Assembly: GCF_000447295.1 (NCBI RefSeq)
Contig: NZ_KE650771.1
Coordinates: 6,411,406 to 6,475,405, forward strand
Length of the DNA stretch: 64,000 nucleotides
Source: Fischerella sp. PCC 9431
Lineage (GTDB): Bacteria; Cyanobacteriota; Cyanobacteriia; Cyanobacteriales; Nostocaceae
Reading direction: 5' to 3'
Part shown: positions 9,176-18,203 of the stretch, in pieces
Numbering within the stretch: the stretch's first letter is position 1
Layout of the letters: every line of letters begins with the position of its first letter
Notes under the pieces: model-generated
What the model saw: only the letters and a program-made list of their open reading frames with translations
Told to the model about the DNA's origin: nothing
The model's database searches: none
Position numbers and translations under genes: made by a program

Positions 9176-12100
9176 TTACTTAACAGATCTCCGTTTAATA
9201 TTGCCCAATTTTTGTTGTAAAGAGTTTTGATAAGTTGTTTCTTGAGCAAGCCTGTCTTTTTTGTCTGCCTGCGTTAATATTTCTTTGAGTTCATTGATTT
9301 TTATGGTCGGCTTATTGACAATCTGGCTCAAAATGATTTCAAAATTTTTGAGCATCCTATCGATTGTTTTAGCAGCAAACAAATCTGTGCTATATTTCAA
9401 CAATCCCATCAGACCTTGCTGTGTATCTTTGATCTCAAAGAGTAAATCAAAGGTTGCTGTTTTAGTTTCTGTTTCTAATGTCTGGAAAGTTAAACCTGGA
9501 ATATTTAGAGCAGTTGTGGGCGTATTTTGAAGAATTAATTTTACTTGAAATAATGGTGTACTGTGTAAATTACGCTCTGGGTTGATAGCTTCTACAAGTT
9601 TGTCAAATGGTAAGTCTTGATGTGCATAAGCATCTAAAGTAACTGAACGAACTCTTTTTAGTAATTCTTGAAAATTAAGATTACCATCAAACTTTGTACG
9701 TAATACTAATTGATTGACAAAAAATCCAATTAAATTCTCAGTTTCTCCTTGGTTACGGTTAGCAGCATCTGTACCAATCACAATGTCATGTTGCTCACTG
9801 TAGTAGTGCATTAAGGTTGCAAAAGCCGCTTGCAAGGTCATGAAAAGCGTTACACCCTGTTGATTACTCAGGCTTTTGATTTGTTGAGATAATGTGGTAG
9901 AAAGTGTGAAAGATTGCGCTGATCCTTGATATGTTGGTGTTAGAGGCCGAGGATAGTCTGTCGGTAATTTGAGAGTTGGTAAATTTTGCAGTTGTTGTTG
10001 CCAGTAACTAAGTAGTTGTTCTAAAACTTCTCCCTGTAACCATTGATGTTGCCAAATAGCAAAGTCGGCGTATTGAATTGGTAGTTCTGGGAGTGGAGAT
10101 AGCTGATCAAGAGAAAATGCTTCATATAAATCTACTAATTCTTTAATTAATATTCCCATAGACCAACCATCAGAAATAATGTGGTGCATCGTGAACAGCA
10201 GCACATATTCTGTTTCGGATAGGCGTAAAATTGTAATTCTTAAAAGTGGTTTTATATGTAAATTAAACGGTTTTTCTGCTTCTTGTTTAACTAACTTTTG
10301 GACTGTCTTTTCTCTTTCATGATTTAATAATTTGCTCAAGTCTATAATAGGCAATTCTAAATCAAAACATGGGTAAATAACTTGGATTGGTTGCCCATAT
10401 TCTACAATGAAATTTGTGCGGAGAATTTCATGACGGCGAATAATTTCATTTAGACTTTGTTCTAAGGCTGGAATATTCAATGAACCCATAACACGCACAG
10501 CGTTAAAAACGTTATAGGCAGTATTATTTGCTTCTAATTGGTGGAGATACCATAACCTTTGTTGGGCATAAGAAAGGGGAATATTGCCTGATCTAGAAAT
10601 CTGGATTATATTGGGTAGTCTGACTTTTAATTCTGCTTTTTTAGTTTTATCAATTTCTTTGGCTAATTCTGCTATTGTTGGTGATTCAAATAAACAACGC
10701 AGTGGCAATTCTACTTTAAAAGCTTTACGAATTTGAGAAATAACACGAGTTGCTAATAAAGAGTGACCACCTAATTCAAAAAAGTTATCGTGAATCTCTA
10801 CTTGTTTGATACCTAAAATTTCTGTCCAAATACCAGCAAGCATTTCTTGCACTGGTGTCAAAGCTAGGAAAGTATTTTCTTCTGACTGCTGTATAGTGTC
10901 AGGTGCAGGTAAGGCGCGACGGTCAATTTTGCCATTGGGGGTCAGAGGAAATTTATCTAACACAACAAAGGCACTTGGTATCATGTAATCTGGTAATTTA
11001 GTTTTTAAGAAGTTACGTAGTTCTAATACAGAAATATTTGTTGACTGGGCAACAATATAAGCCACAAGGCGTTTATCATCTTGTCTATCTTCTCTGACTA
11101 TAACTACAGTTTCTCGAATTTCGGGATTTTGATGAATTGCTGTCTCAATTTCCCCCATTTCAATACGAAAGCCCCGAATTTTAACTTGATGATCAATGCG
11201 TCCCAGGTATTCAATATCACCATTAGGAAGATAACGAGCTAAATCACCTGTTTTGTATAAAACCTGTCCTGATTTAAAAGGGCTATAAATAAACTTTTCT
11301 TGCGTCAGTTCAGGTTTATTCCAATAACCACGTGCCAATCCCACGCCACCAATGTGTAACTCACCACTCACTCCAATGGGAACAGGTTGTAAATGTTTAT
11401 CTAAGATATATATTTGTGTATTAGCAATTGGGCGACCAATAGGAACTATTGTCTCATTACTATTAGGTTGACAAGCCCAATAAGTTACATCAATAGCCGC
11501 TTCTGTTGGTCCATAAAGGTTGTGTAATTCGGCATTTAATCTCTCAAAAAAGCGTTGTTGTAGTTGAAAAGATAGAGCCTCACCACTACAAATTATCCGT
11601 TTAATACTATCACACTTGTTGAGTTCTGTTTCTTCAAGAAATACTTGCAACATTGAGGGAACAAAGTGAAGAGTAGTAATTTTTTCTTGAGCAATTAGTT
11701 CAACTAAATATCTACTATCTTGATGTCCACTTGGTTTCGCTATGACTAAACTCGCACCTGTTAACAAAGGCCAGAAAAATTCCCAAACCGAAACATCAAA
11801 GCTGAATGGGGTTTTTTGTAAAATGCGATCGCTTGCTGTTAGTTGATATGTATCTTGCATCCACAATAGACGGTTACACAAGCCTTTGTGGGTGTTCATT
11901 ACGCCTTTGGGCTTTCCTGTAGAACCAGAGGTGTAAATCACATAAGCTAAGTTTTCAGATGTAGCATTGCTAATTGGGTTCGCTGTGCTTTGGGTGAGGA
12001 ATAAATTTTCCTCCTGGTCTAGATATACAGTATGGGCGTTGTGTGCGGGTAATATTTCTAATAGATGTTTTTGGGTTAATAGTACCGAAACTTGGGCATC

Positions 12101-13984
12101 TGTCAACATATAACCTAAGCGTTCTTGTGGATAAGCTGGATCTAGGGGAACATAAGTACCACCCGCTTTGAGAATGCCTAAAAGTCCAACTACCATTTCT
12201 AGCGATCGCTCTACACAAATCCCTACTAATACCTCTGGTCCTACTCCCAGTTTTTGCAAGTAATGAGCGAGTTGATTTGCTTTAATGTTCAGTTTCCGAT
12301 AGGTCAATTGCTCATTCTCGAATACCACAGCAACAGCATCAGGTGTTTTCTCAACCTGTGCTTCAAATAATTGATGAATGCACTGGTCTTGAGGATAATC
12401 AACTTGTGTATTATTCCACTCTACTAATAGTTGATGTTGCTCATTTGCTGTTAATAGCGGTAATTCTGACAGGCGTTGTTCAGGGTTGGTAACAATCCTC
12501 TCTAACAATACTTGAAAATGACCCCACATTCGGGTAATTCTGCCAGCATTAAATATATCTGTGTTGTATTCTAAATCTCCCTGTAATCCTGTCTCTGTTT
12601 CTGATAAGGAGAGAGTTAAATCAAATTTGGCAGTATTTTTTTCTAATCTTAATTCTTGTAAAGCTAATTCTGGTAACTTGATAGGTTCTGTTGTAGCATT
12701 TTGCAGCACGAACATTATCTGAAATAAGGGGTTATAACTCAAATTTCGCCCTGGTTGTAGTTCTTCTACCAACCTTTCAAAGGGCAAGTCTTGATGAGCA
12801 TAAGCCCCTAAAGTTACTTCACGTACCTGCTGCAACAGTTCTTGAAAAGTGGGGTTATTGCCAAGGTTTGTACGCAGTACTAAAGTGTTGACAAAAAAGC
12901 CAATCAGCCCTTCAATTTCTGAGCGATCGCGGTTCGCAATGGGAGTGCCTACTATAATGTCTTCCTGCTGTGTGTAACGATATAGCAACACTTTAAATGC
13001 TGCTAGCAAGGTCATATATAAGGTAACTCCTTCCTGGTTTGACAGGTTTTTGAGTTTATCAGTTAAGGACTTGGATAATTGAAAACGCTGTGTTGCACCG
13101 TTATTAGATTGAATTGCAGGTCGAGGGCGATCGCTTGGTAATTCTAAAATAGGTAAGTTACCATCCAACTGCTGTTTCCAATAATTGAGTTGGGTTTGCA
13201 AAACCTCGCCTTGCAAACATTTTCTTTGCCAAATAGCAAAGTCTGCATATTGAATTGTGAGTTCGGGAAGTGAGGAAAGCTGACCTTGGCAAAAGGCTGT
13301 ATACAGTGTGGTCAGTTCTTTGATTAAGATTCCGATTGACCAACCATCAAAAACAATATGGTGCATGGTCAACAACACTACATGATCTGTTTCTGCTAGT
13401 TGGATTAGGCTTGCTCTGATTAAAGGCCCTTTTACTAAGTCAAAGGGTTTTTGTGCTTCTAAAGCAGCCAGGTTTAAAACCTCTTGCTGTTTTTGCTCTT
13501 CCGCAAGTGTCTGCAAGTCCATAACTGCCAAATCAAAGTAGTCACTATTGCCAATTACTTGTATTGGTTCCCCATCGACAATAGTAAATGTAGTTCTTAA
13601 TATTTCATGCCGTCTGATAATTTCATTCAAGCTTTTAGACAGTGCAACTATATTTAGTTTACCTGTGAGTCTGATTGCTGCGGGTATATTGTAAGCACTG
13701 CCATTTGGTTCTAGTTGGCTTAAAAACCAAAGTCGCTGCTGGGCAAAAGACAGAGGTATATTTTCCTGGCGTGAGTCAGGTTGAATAAATTCTGAAGATG
13801 ATTGTAAAGCCTGATTTGCTTGGCTAATAAAAGCTAAAATTTCTGTTTTGCGTGCTGCCAATTCCGCTTTAATATTTGGTGTGAGAGCTTTTTTTGGCGC
13901 ACTACAACGCAGGCGATCGCCTTCAGCCCATATTTTGATATCCTGGCTGCAAAGGTAAGACAAAAATTCTGTTACTGTTTTCAT
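9176..13984 (-). CDS. NRPS: TubC docking domain-C-A-T-C, predicted Ser
   Basis: A 1602-residue protein. Residues 1-55 form a TubC-type N-terminal docking domain (IWAEGDRLRCSAPKKALTP, then ELAARKTEILAFI). Next come a C domain with HHIVFDG near 208, an A domain with YTSGSTGKPKG near 683, a carrier with GGHSLL near 1070, and a second C domain with HHIISDG near 1270. The pocket reads DVWHISLIDK, matching serine codes. The second C domain has no A domain after it in this protein; it should condense the growing chain onto the His carrier of the 4789-8019 protein. The C-terminal tail ends KLGNIKRRSVK, which looks like the linker that precedes a fused hydroxylase in related proteins. The start ATG overlaps the preceding gene's stop by 4 bp (ATGA), so the two are translationally coupled. 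Confidence 0.93.
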   Translation of the reverse strand: MKTVTEFLSYLCSQDIKIWAEGDRLRCSAPKKALTPNIKAELAARKTEILAFISQANQALQSSSEFIQPDSRQENIPLSFAQQRLWFLSQLEPNGSAYNIPAAIRLTGKLNIVALSKSLNEIIRRHEILRTTFTIVDGEPIQVIGNSDYFDLAVMDLQTLAEEQKQQEVLNLAALEAQKPFDLVKGPLIRASLIQLAETDHVVLLTMHHIVFDGWSIGILIKELTTLYTAFCQGQLSSLPELTIQYADFAIWQRKCLQGEVLQTQLNYWKQQLDGNLPILELPSDRPRPAIQSNNGATQRFQLSKSLTDKLKNLSNQEGVTLYMTLLAAFKVLLYRYTQQEDIIVGTPIANRDRSEIEGLIGFFVNTLVLRTNLGNNPTFQELLQQVREVTLGAYAHQDLPFERLVEELQPGRNLSYNPLFQIMFVLQNATTEPIKLPELALQELRLEKNTAKFDLTLSLSETETGLQGDLEYNTDIFNAGRITRMWGHFQVLLERIVTNPEQRLSELPLLTANEQHQLLVEWNNTQVDYPQDQCIHQLFEAQVEKTPDAVAVVFENEQLTYRKLNIKANQLAHYLQKLGVGPEVLVGICVERSLEMVVGLLGILKAGGTYVPLDPAYPQERLGYMLTDAQVSVLLTQKHLLEILPAHNAHTVYLDQEENLFLTQSTANPISNATSENLAYVIYTSGSTGKPKGVMNTHKGLCNRLLWMQDTYQLTASDRILQKTPFSFDVSVWEFFWPLLTGASLVIAKPSGHQDSRYLVELIAQEKITTLHFVPSMLQVFLEETELNKCDSIKRIICSGEALSFQLQQRFFERLNAELHNLYGPTEAAIDVTYWACQPNSNETIVPIGRPIANTQIYILDKHLQPVPIGVSGELHIGGVGLARGYWNKPELTQEKFIYSPFKSGQVLYKTGDLARYLPNGDIEYLGRIDHQVKIRGFRIEMGEIETAIHQNPEIRETVVIVREDRQDDKRLVAYIVAQSTNISVLELRNFLKTKLPDYMIPSAFVVLDKFPLTPNGKIDRRALPAPDTIQQSEENTFLALTPVQEMLAGIWTEILGIKQVEIHDNFFELGGHSLLATRVISQIRKAFKVELPLRCLFESPTIAELAKEIDKTKKAELKVRLPNIIQISRSGNIPLSYAQQRLWYLHQLEANNTAYNVFNAVRVMGSLNIPALEQSLNEIIRRHEILRTNFIVEYGQPIQVIYPCFDLELPIIDLSKLLNHEREKTVQKLVKQEAEKPFNLHIKPLLRITILRLSETEYVLLFTMHHIISDGWSMGILIKELVDLYEAFSLDQLSPLPELPIQYADFAIWQHQWLQGEVLEQLLSYWQQQLQNLPTLKLPTDYPRPLTPTYQGSAQSFTLSTTLSQQIKSLSNQQGVTLFMTLQAAFATLMHYYSEQHDIVIGTDAANRNQGETENLIGFFVNQLVLRTKFDGNLNFQELLKRVRSVTLDAYAHQDLPFDKLVEAINPERNLHSTPLFQVKLILQNTPTTALNIPGLTFQTLETETKTATFDLLFEIKDTQQGLMGLLKYSTDLFAAKTIDRMLKNFEIILSQIVNKPTIKINELKEILTQADKKDRLAQETTYQNSLQQKLGNIKRRSVK

Positions 13985-16722
13985 AGTTCGATTTGCTCTC
14001 TATCTTCTACCAATTGCAAAGGTACAGCCTGTAGTTGTTGCACTGTCAAAATTCCTTCAATCTGTTCAACCAGATTTTTAACTGTTGGGTTTTCAAATAA
14101 GCTACGTAAAGGTAAATCAACTTTAAAAGCTTCACGCAATCGAGAAATTACTTGTGTAGCTAACAGCGAATGTCCGCCTAAATCGAAGAAGTTATCATTA
14201 ATTCCTACTTGTTCTCGCCTTAAAATATCAGCCCAAATATCAGCTACTATCTGTTCTGTCGGTGTACGAGGTAAAACAAAACTAACTTCGAGTTCGCTTT
14301 GAGATGTCTGTGGTACGGGTAATGCTTTGCGGTCTACCTTGCCACTAGGAGTCAAAGGCAGCGATTCCATCAGCATGAAAGCTGAAGGCACCATGTATTC
14401 TGGTAATCTTTCTTTCAAAAACTGGCGTAACTGCGGTATTTCTAATGATGAATCAGAAATCTTAGGCACTATGTAAGCTACTAAACGCTTGTCACCAGGA
14501 GTATCTTCCCACACGACTACGACATTTTCGCCGACAGCAGGATGTTGACTCAACAATGCTTCAATCTCTCCCAATTCGATCCGGAAGCCGCGAATTTTAA
14601 CTTGATGGTCAATGCGCCCGAAAAACTCAATATTGCCATCAGGCAACCACCTACCCAAATCACCAGTTTTGTAAATGAAATCTGTATCAATTCCAGGTAA
14701 AGGCTTGGCAGTATCTTTAAATGGGTTAGCTACAAAACTACGCTGGGTACTGGCTTGATTTTTCCAGTATCCCTGTCCAACTCCAAATCCTGAGACACAA
14801 ATTTCTCCCAATGCCCCAATTGGTAATAATTGCATTTGAGGATCAAGGATATACAGATTTAAGTTAGCTAGGGGTTTACCAATGGGAACTGTGCGTTGGT
14901 TTTCTGGTAAAGGTTGATCGATGATGAATTGGGTGATATCGTCAGATGCTTCCGTAGGGCCGTAAGCGTTAACAACCTTAATTTGAGGATATATTTCTAA
15001 CCACCGATTTGCTAATTCTACTGATGCTGATTCTCCAGTGATTATCATCCATTGCAAATGAGGCAACAATCTTTCATCAACTGCTAACTGAGAAATATGA
15101 TCTAATAAACCTGTAAGTACAACTGGGACAAGTTCAACAATTGTAATTTTTCTTTGTTTAATAATTTGGAATAATTTCTCTGGATGACAAACAGTTTCTG
15201 TGTTAACTATGGCAGTTTTTCCGCCAATGAGAATGGGAGCTAAAAATTGCCATACAGAGATATCTGATGAAGCTGGAGCAGTCTGAATAAATGTTAAATT
15301 TTCATTTAATTCTAAAGCTGCAAATTGAGCGTAAATATGATTAATTGCCCCACCGTGCCGAATAATTGCTCCTTTGGGTAATCCCGTTGAACCAGAAGTA
15401 TAAATCATGTAAGCTGGAGCAATACAGTGAGTATTAATTTCTAGATTTGCTATTGGCAAATTTTCTAACTCAATTGGTGTGTAAATATTGATAGCAGCAG
15501 GTATCTTTAGCTTTGAATGATTTGGTTTCTCATCTAAAAAAATCAAATATCTTAACTGCTGACAAGTTTCCCAACTATCCGTTAAGAGATTTACACTAGA
15601 TGAATCTGTTAACAGTATCCTCACTTCACTGTTCGAGAGCATATAGTTAATTCTCTCTGGAGGATAACTAATATCAATAGGCACATATGCTCCGCCTGCT
15701 TTCAATATTGCAAGTATGCCAATTAAAAAATTAATATCCCGTTGTTTTGCAATAGCTATAAGCTCTCCCGATTTAAATCTTAAATTGTGGAGTAACCTAG
15801 CTAGTTGATTGACTCGTTCATTAAGTTGTTGATAAGTTAACTCTGTCTTGTCATCAACTGCTGCAATTCGGTTTGGTGTCCGTAGAACTTGTTCTTCAAA
15901 TAATTGATGAAGAGTTTTGTCTACAGGAAAATTATAATTATTATTGTTAAAGTCTTTTAAAATTTGAGCATTATCTTCTTCTGATAAGAAAGTAACTTCT
16001 GAGATTGGAGCTTCTAGATTTTGAACAAAACTCTTAATTAAGCTAAGATAATATTTAATAATTAGCCTGATACTTTCTTCTTTAAAAAGCAATTCATTAT
16101 ATTTAATTTCTCCAATAATGGAATTTTGGATTACATCAAAACTGATAGTTATATCATTTTTAAGATTAGCAACACAATCTGAATCATGAATATTTTTTAA
16201 TAAAACTACTATATCAAATATAGGGCAACGATTCTGAATTTTTGGTAAATTTAACAGTTTATTTAATTCATCAAAAGAATAATCTTGATGACTATATGCG
16301 CCGATTACTGTATCTTTAACATGTAAGAGAAAATCTTTGCAGATAAGCTGACTTATGACTTGAGAACGTAGGACAACAGCTTGATTTTTTACTCTTGTAT
16401 CATATTTTTTATAAATAGGTGAGCCTATGATAATATCACTGTTTCCAGTATACTTTTGCAGCAATATATTTAATGAAGCTACGAGTATAAAATATATGGA
16501 CAAGTCAGAGCCATTAGCTAATTTAATAATATGTGTTGATAAAGTACTTGGTAATTGGAATGAAATGCTGTTAGTTTGAAAATCATCTAATTTAGATCTT
16601 ACATAGTCAGTAATAAAATTTGTTTCTGGTAGTTCTCCAGACAATTTGCTGAACCAATATATTTTATTGAAAAAAATTTGCTCTGAAGAAGTTGTTGTAT
16701 CTCTAATTTGATAGTTAATCAT
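13981..16722 (-). CDS. NRPS: half condensation domain-A-T, predicted 2,4-diaminobutyrate
   Basis: A 913-residue protein. The first roughly 250 residues match only the C-terminal half of a condensation domain (IIIGSPIYKKYD, AYSHQDYSFDEL); the half carrying HHxxxDG is absent. The A domain has YTSGSTGLPKG near 443 and the carrier has GGHSLL near 850. The pocket reads DIWEITADDK, close to the Dab code DIWELTADDK known from Pseudomonas NRPSs. The preceding gene in the operon encodes a Dab-forming aminotransferase, which strongly supports this choice. The acidic C-terminus (EDREQIEL) fits the short peptide tails that bind TubC-type docking domains, and the next protein starts with one. ATG at 16720-16722 has AAAGGA upstream. 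Because the start is well placed, the half C domain looks genuine rather than a mis-called start. Confidence 0.9.
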   Translation of the reverse strand: MINYQIRDTTTSSEQIFFNKIYWFSKLSGELPETNFITDYVRSKLDDFQTNSISFQLPSTLSTHIIKLANGSDLSIYFILVASLNILLQKYTGNSDIIIGSPIYKKYDTRVKNQAVVLRSQVISQLICKDFLLHVKDTVIGAYSHQDYSFDELNKLLNLPKIQNRCPIFDIVVLLKNIHDSDCVANLKNDITISFDVIQNSIIGEIKYNELLFKEESIRLIIKYYLSLIKSFVQNLEAPISEVTFLSEEDNAQILKDFNNNNYNFPVDKTLHQLFEEQVLRTPNRIAAVDDKTELTYQQLNERVNQLARLLHNLRFKSGELIAIAKQRDINFLIGILAILKAGGAYVPIDISYPPERINYMLSNSEVRILLTDSSSVNLLTDSWETCQQLRYLIFLDEKPNHSKLKIPAAINIYTPIELENLPIANLEINTHCIAPAYMIYTSGSTGLPKGAIIRHGGAINHIYAQFAALELNENLTFIQTAPASSDISVWQFLAPILIGGKTAIVNTETVCHPEKLFQIIKQRKITIVELVPVVLTGLLDHISQLAVDERLLPHLQWMIITGESASVELANRWLEIYPQIKVVNAYGPTEASDDITQFIIDQPLPENQRTVPIGKPLANLNLYILDPQMQLLPIGALGEICVSGFGVGQGYWKNQASTQRSFVANPFKDTAKPLPGIDTDFIYKTGDLGRWLPDGNIEFFGRIDHQVKIRGFRIELGEIEALLSQHPAVGENVVVVWEDTPGDKRLVAYIVPKISDSSLEIPQLRQFLKERLPEYMVPSAFMLMESLPLTPSGKVDRKALPVPQTSQSELEVSFVLPRTPTEQIVADIWADILRREQVGINDNFFDLGGHSLLATQVISRLREAFKVDLPLRSLFENPTVKNLVEQIEGILTVQQLQAVPLQLVEDREQIEL

Positions 16723-16778
16723 TCTATCTATCCTTTAATCTCTGACAGACAATTATTAGCAATAATTTGTGAAAAATT

Positions 16779-18074
16779 TTACTGAGCGGTAGCTTCGTCA
16801 AAAGCTTGCTTGATAATTGAGCATCCTTTTTGGAGAATGGGCATTTCAATTGTCAAAGGTGGTAATATTTTTATGACAGTATCATTTCTGCCAACGCGTT
16901 CAACTATTAAGCCTAATTCAAAGCAACGTGAGCTTATCTGTTTTGCTAAACTACTACCGCCAAAATTAGCAATATCAATTCCCCAAATCATCCCAAGACC
17001 ACGTATTTTAATTTTTTCACTAATTGCTGCTATTTCCTCATTGAGGAAATTTTTTAGAAAAAATTCTTTAATTTTGACATCCTGTTCAATATTAGCATTT
17101 TCCCTATACTCTAGAGCTGCTGTTCCCGCTATAAATGCCAATTGATTTCCTCTAAAAGTACCAGTATGCTCTCCAGGCTCCCAAATATCTAAATCTGGTT
17201 TAATTAATATTAGTGACATGGGAAATCCATAACCACTAATTGATTTTGAAAGTATAACCATATCAGGAACAATATCTGCTCTTTCAAAAGAAAAGAATGA
17301 ACCAGTTCTACCACAGCCAACTTGTATATCATCACAAATTAATAACATTCCATGCTGAGTACACAAGTTTCTCAACCTTTGCATCCATTCAATTGGTGCT
17401 ATAACAATTCCACCTTCAGCCTGTACAGTTTCAAAGATAATTGCAGATGGTTTTTCAATTCCTGAATTAACATCATTCAAAATAGAATCAATATATTCTA
17501 TAGTGTCGAAAGTTTCCATAAATCCATAGGGATATGGCATAAATGTCACATCATTAGCAGTACCAATTATTCCTGCTTTAATTCCAAGGTTGCCAGTCAC
17601 AGATAAACTACCTAATGTCATTCCGTGATAAGCACCCATAAAGGAAAATAAGCCGGGTCTTTTTGTGACTTTTCTAGCTAATTTTAAAGCTGCTTCTACT
17701 GCATTTGTGCCTGTGGGACCACAAAATTGAATTTTATAATCTAAATTTTTTGGACTGAGAATTAATTCATTGAATTTTGCAATAAAGCTTTCTTTTGCCG
17801 ATGTATACATATCTAAACCATGTGCAACTCCATCTGCCTCTAAATAAGATATGACTTTCTGTTTAATAAAGTCATTATTATGACCATAATTTAAAGCGCC
17901 TGCACCGGCCAAAAAATCTATGTATTCCTTTCCAGATTGAGAATAGATAATGGAACCTTTAGCTCGCTGAAATACATCAGGAAAATTTCGGCAATAACTT
18001 CTGACGTTTGATTCATATTTGGCAAAAATGTTATTGTTATTAACATTTACTTCTTGTTTTTCAAAAACATCCAT
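16779..18074 (-). CDS. Diaminobutyrate-2-oxoglutarate aminotransferase (class III, EctB/Dat-like)
   Basis: This 431-residue PLP enzyme shows the class III pattern: FCGPTGTNAVEAALKLARK near residue 110, GAYHGMTLGSLSVTGN, a DD pair in LICDDIQVGCGRTG, and the PLP lysine in ILSKSISGYG. The family makes L-2,4-diaminobutyrate from aspartate semialdehyde using glutamate as amino donor. It acts in the cytosol and is the first step of ectoine or Dab supply. No ectoine genes are nearby; instead it lies inside the NRPS operon, immediately before the module whose pocket code predicts Dab, so it most likely provides that monomer. A good Shine-Dalgarno (GGAG) precedes the ATG. An ornithine- or acetylornithine-type substrate is less likely but cannot be excluded by motif reading. 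Confidence 0.88.
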   Translation of the reverse strand: MDVFEKQEVNVNNNNIFAKYESNVRSYCRNFPDVFQRAKGSIIYSQSGKEYIDFLAGAGALNYGHNNDFIKQKVISYLEADGVAHGLDMYTSAKESFIAKFNELILSPKNLDYKIQFCGPTGTNAVEAALKLARKVTKRPGLFSFMGAYHGMTLGSLSVTGNLGIKAGIIGTANDVTFMPYPYGFMETFDTIEYIDSILNDVNSGIEKPSAIIFETVQAEGGIVIAPIEWMQRLRNLCTQHGMLLICDDIQVGCGRTGSFFSFERADIVPDMVILSKSISGYGFPMSLILIKPDLDIWEPGEHTGTFRGNQLAFIAGTAALEYRENANIEQDVKIKEFFLKNFLNEEIAAISEKIKIRGLGMIWGIDIANFGGSSLAKQISSRCFELGLIVERVGRNDTVIKILPPLTIEMPILQKGCSIIKQAFDEATAQ

Positions 18075-18203
18075 GTGTATATCTCCGTAAAATTATTATT
18101 TGTCAAAATGATTAATGCTGTAAATTTTACTCTTCCTGGATATATATGCCTGAGAACAGGCAAATTTTATTTTTATTCATTGAAGCCGATTTATAATTAC
18201 AAC

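Noticed and set aside
13981..16722. Half condensation domain as a result of a frameshift or mis-called start
   Set aside because: The ATG has a good Shine-Dalgarno, the upstream 56 bp up to the aminotransferase gene is too short to hold the missing half, and no broken C-domain sequence is visible there.
16810..17145. Plus-strand open frames over 60 codons inside the NRPS, aminotransferase and transporter genes
   Set aside because: They lie opposite well-supported genes, lack recognisable motifs and ribosome sites, and are explained as antisense shadows.
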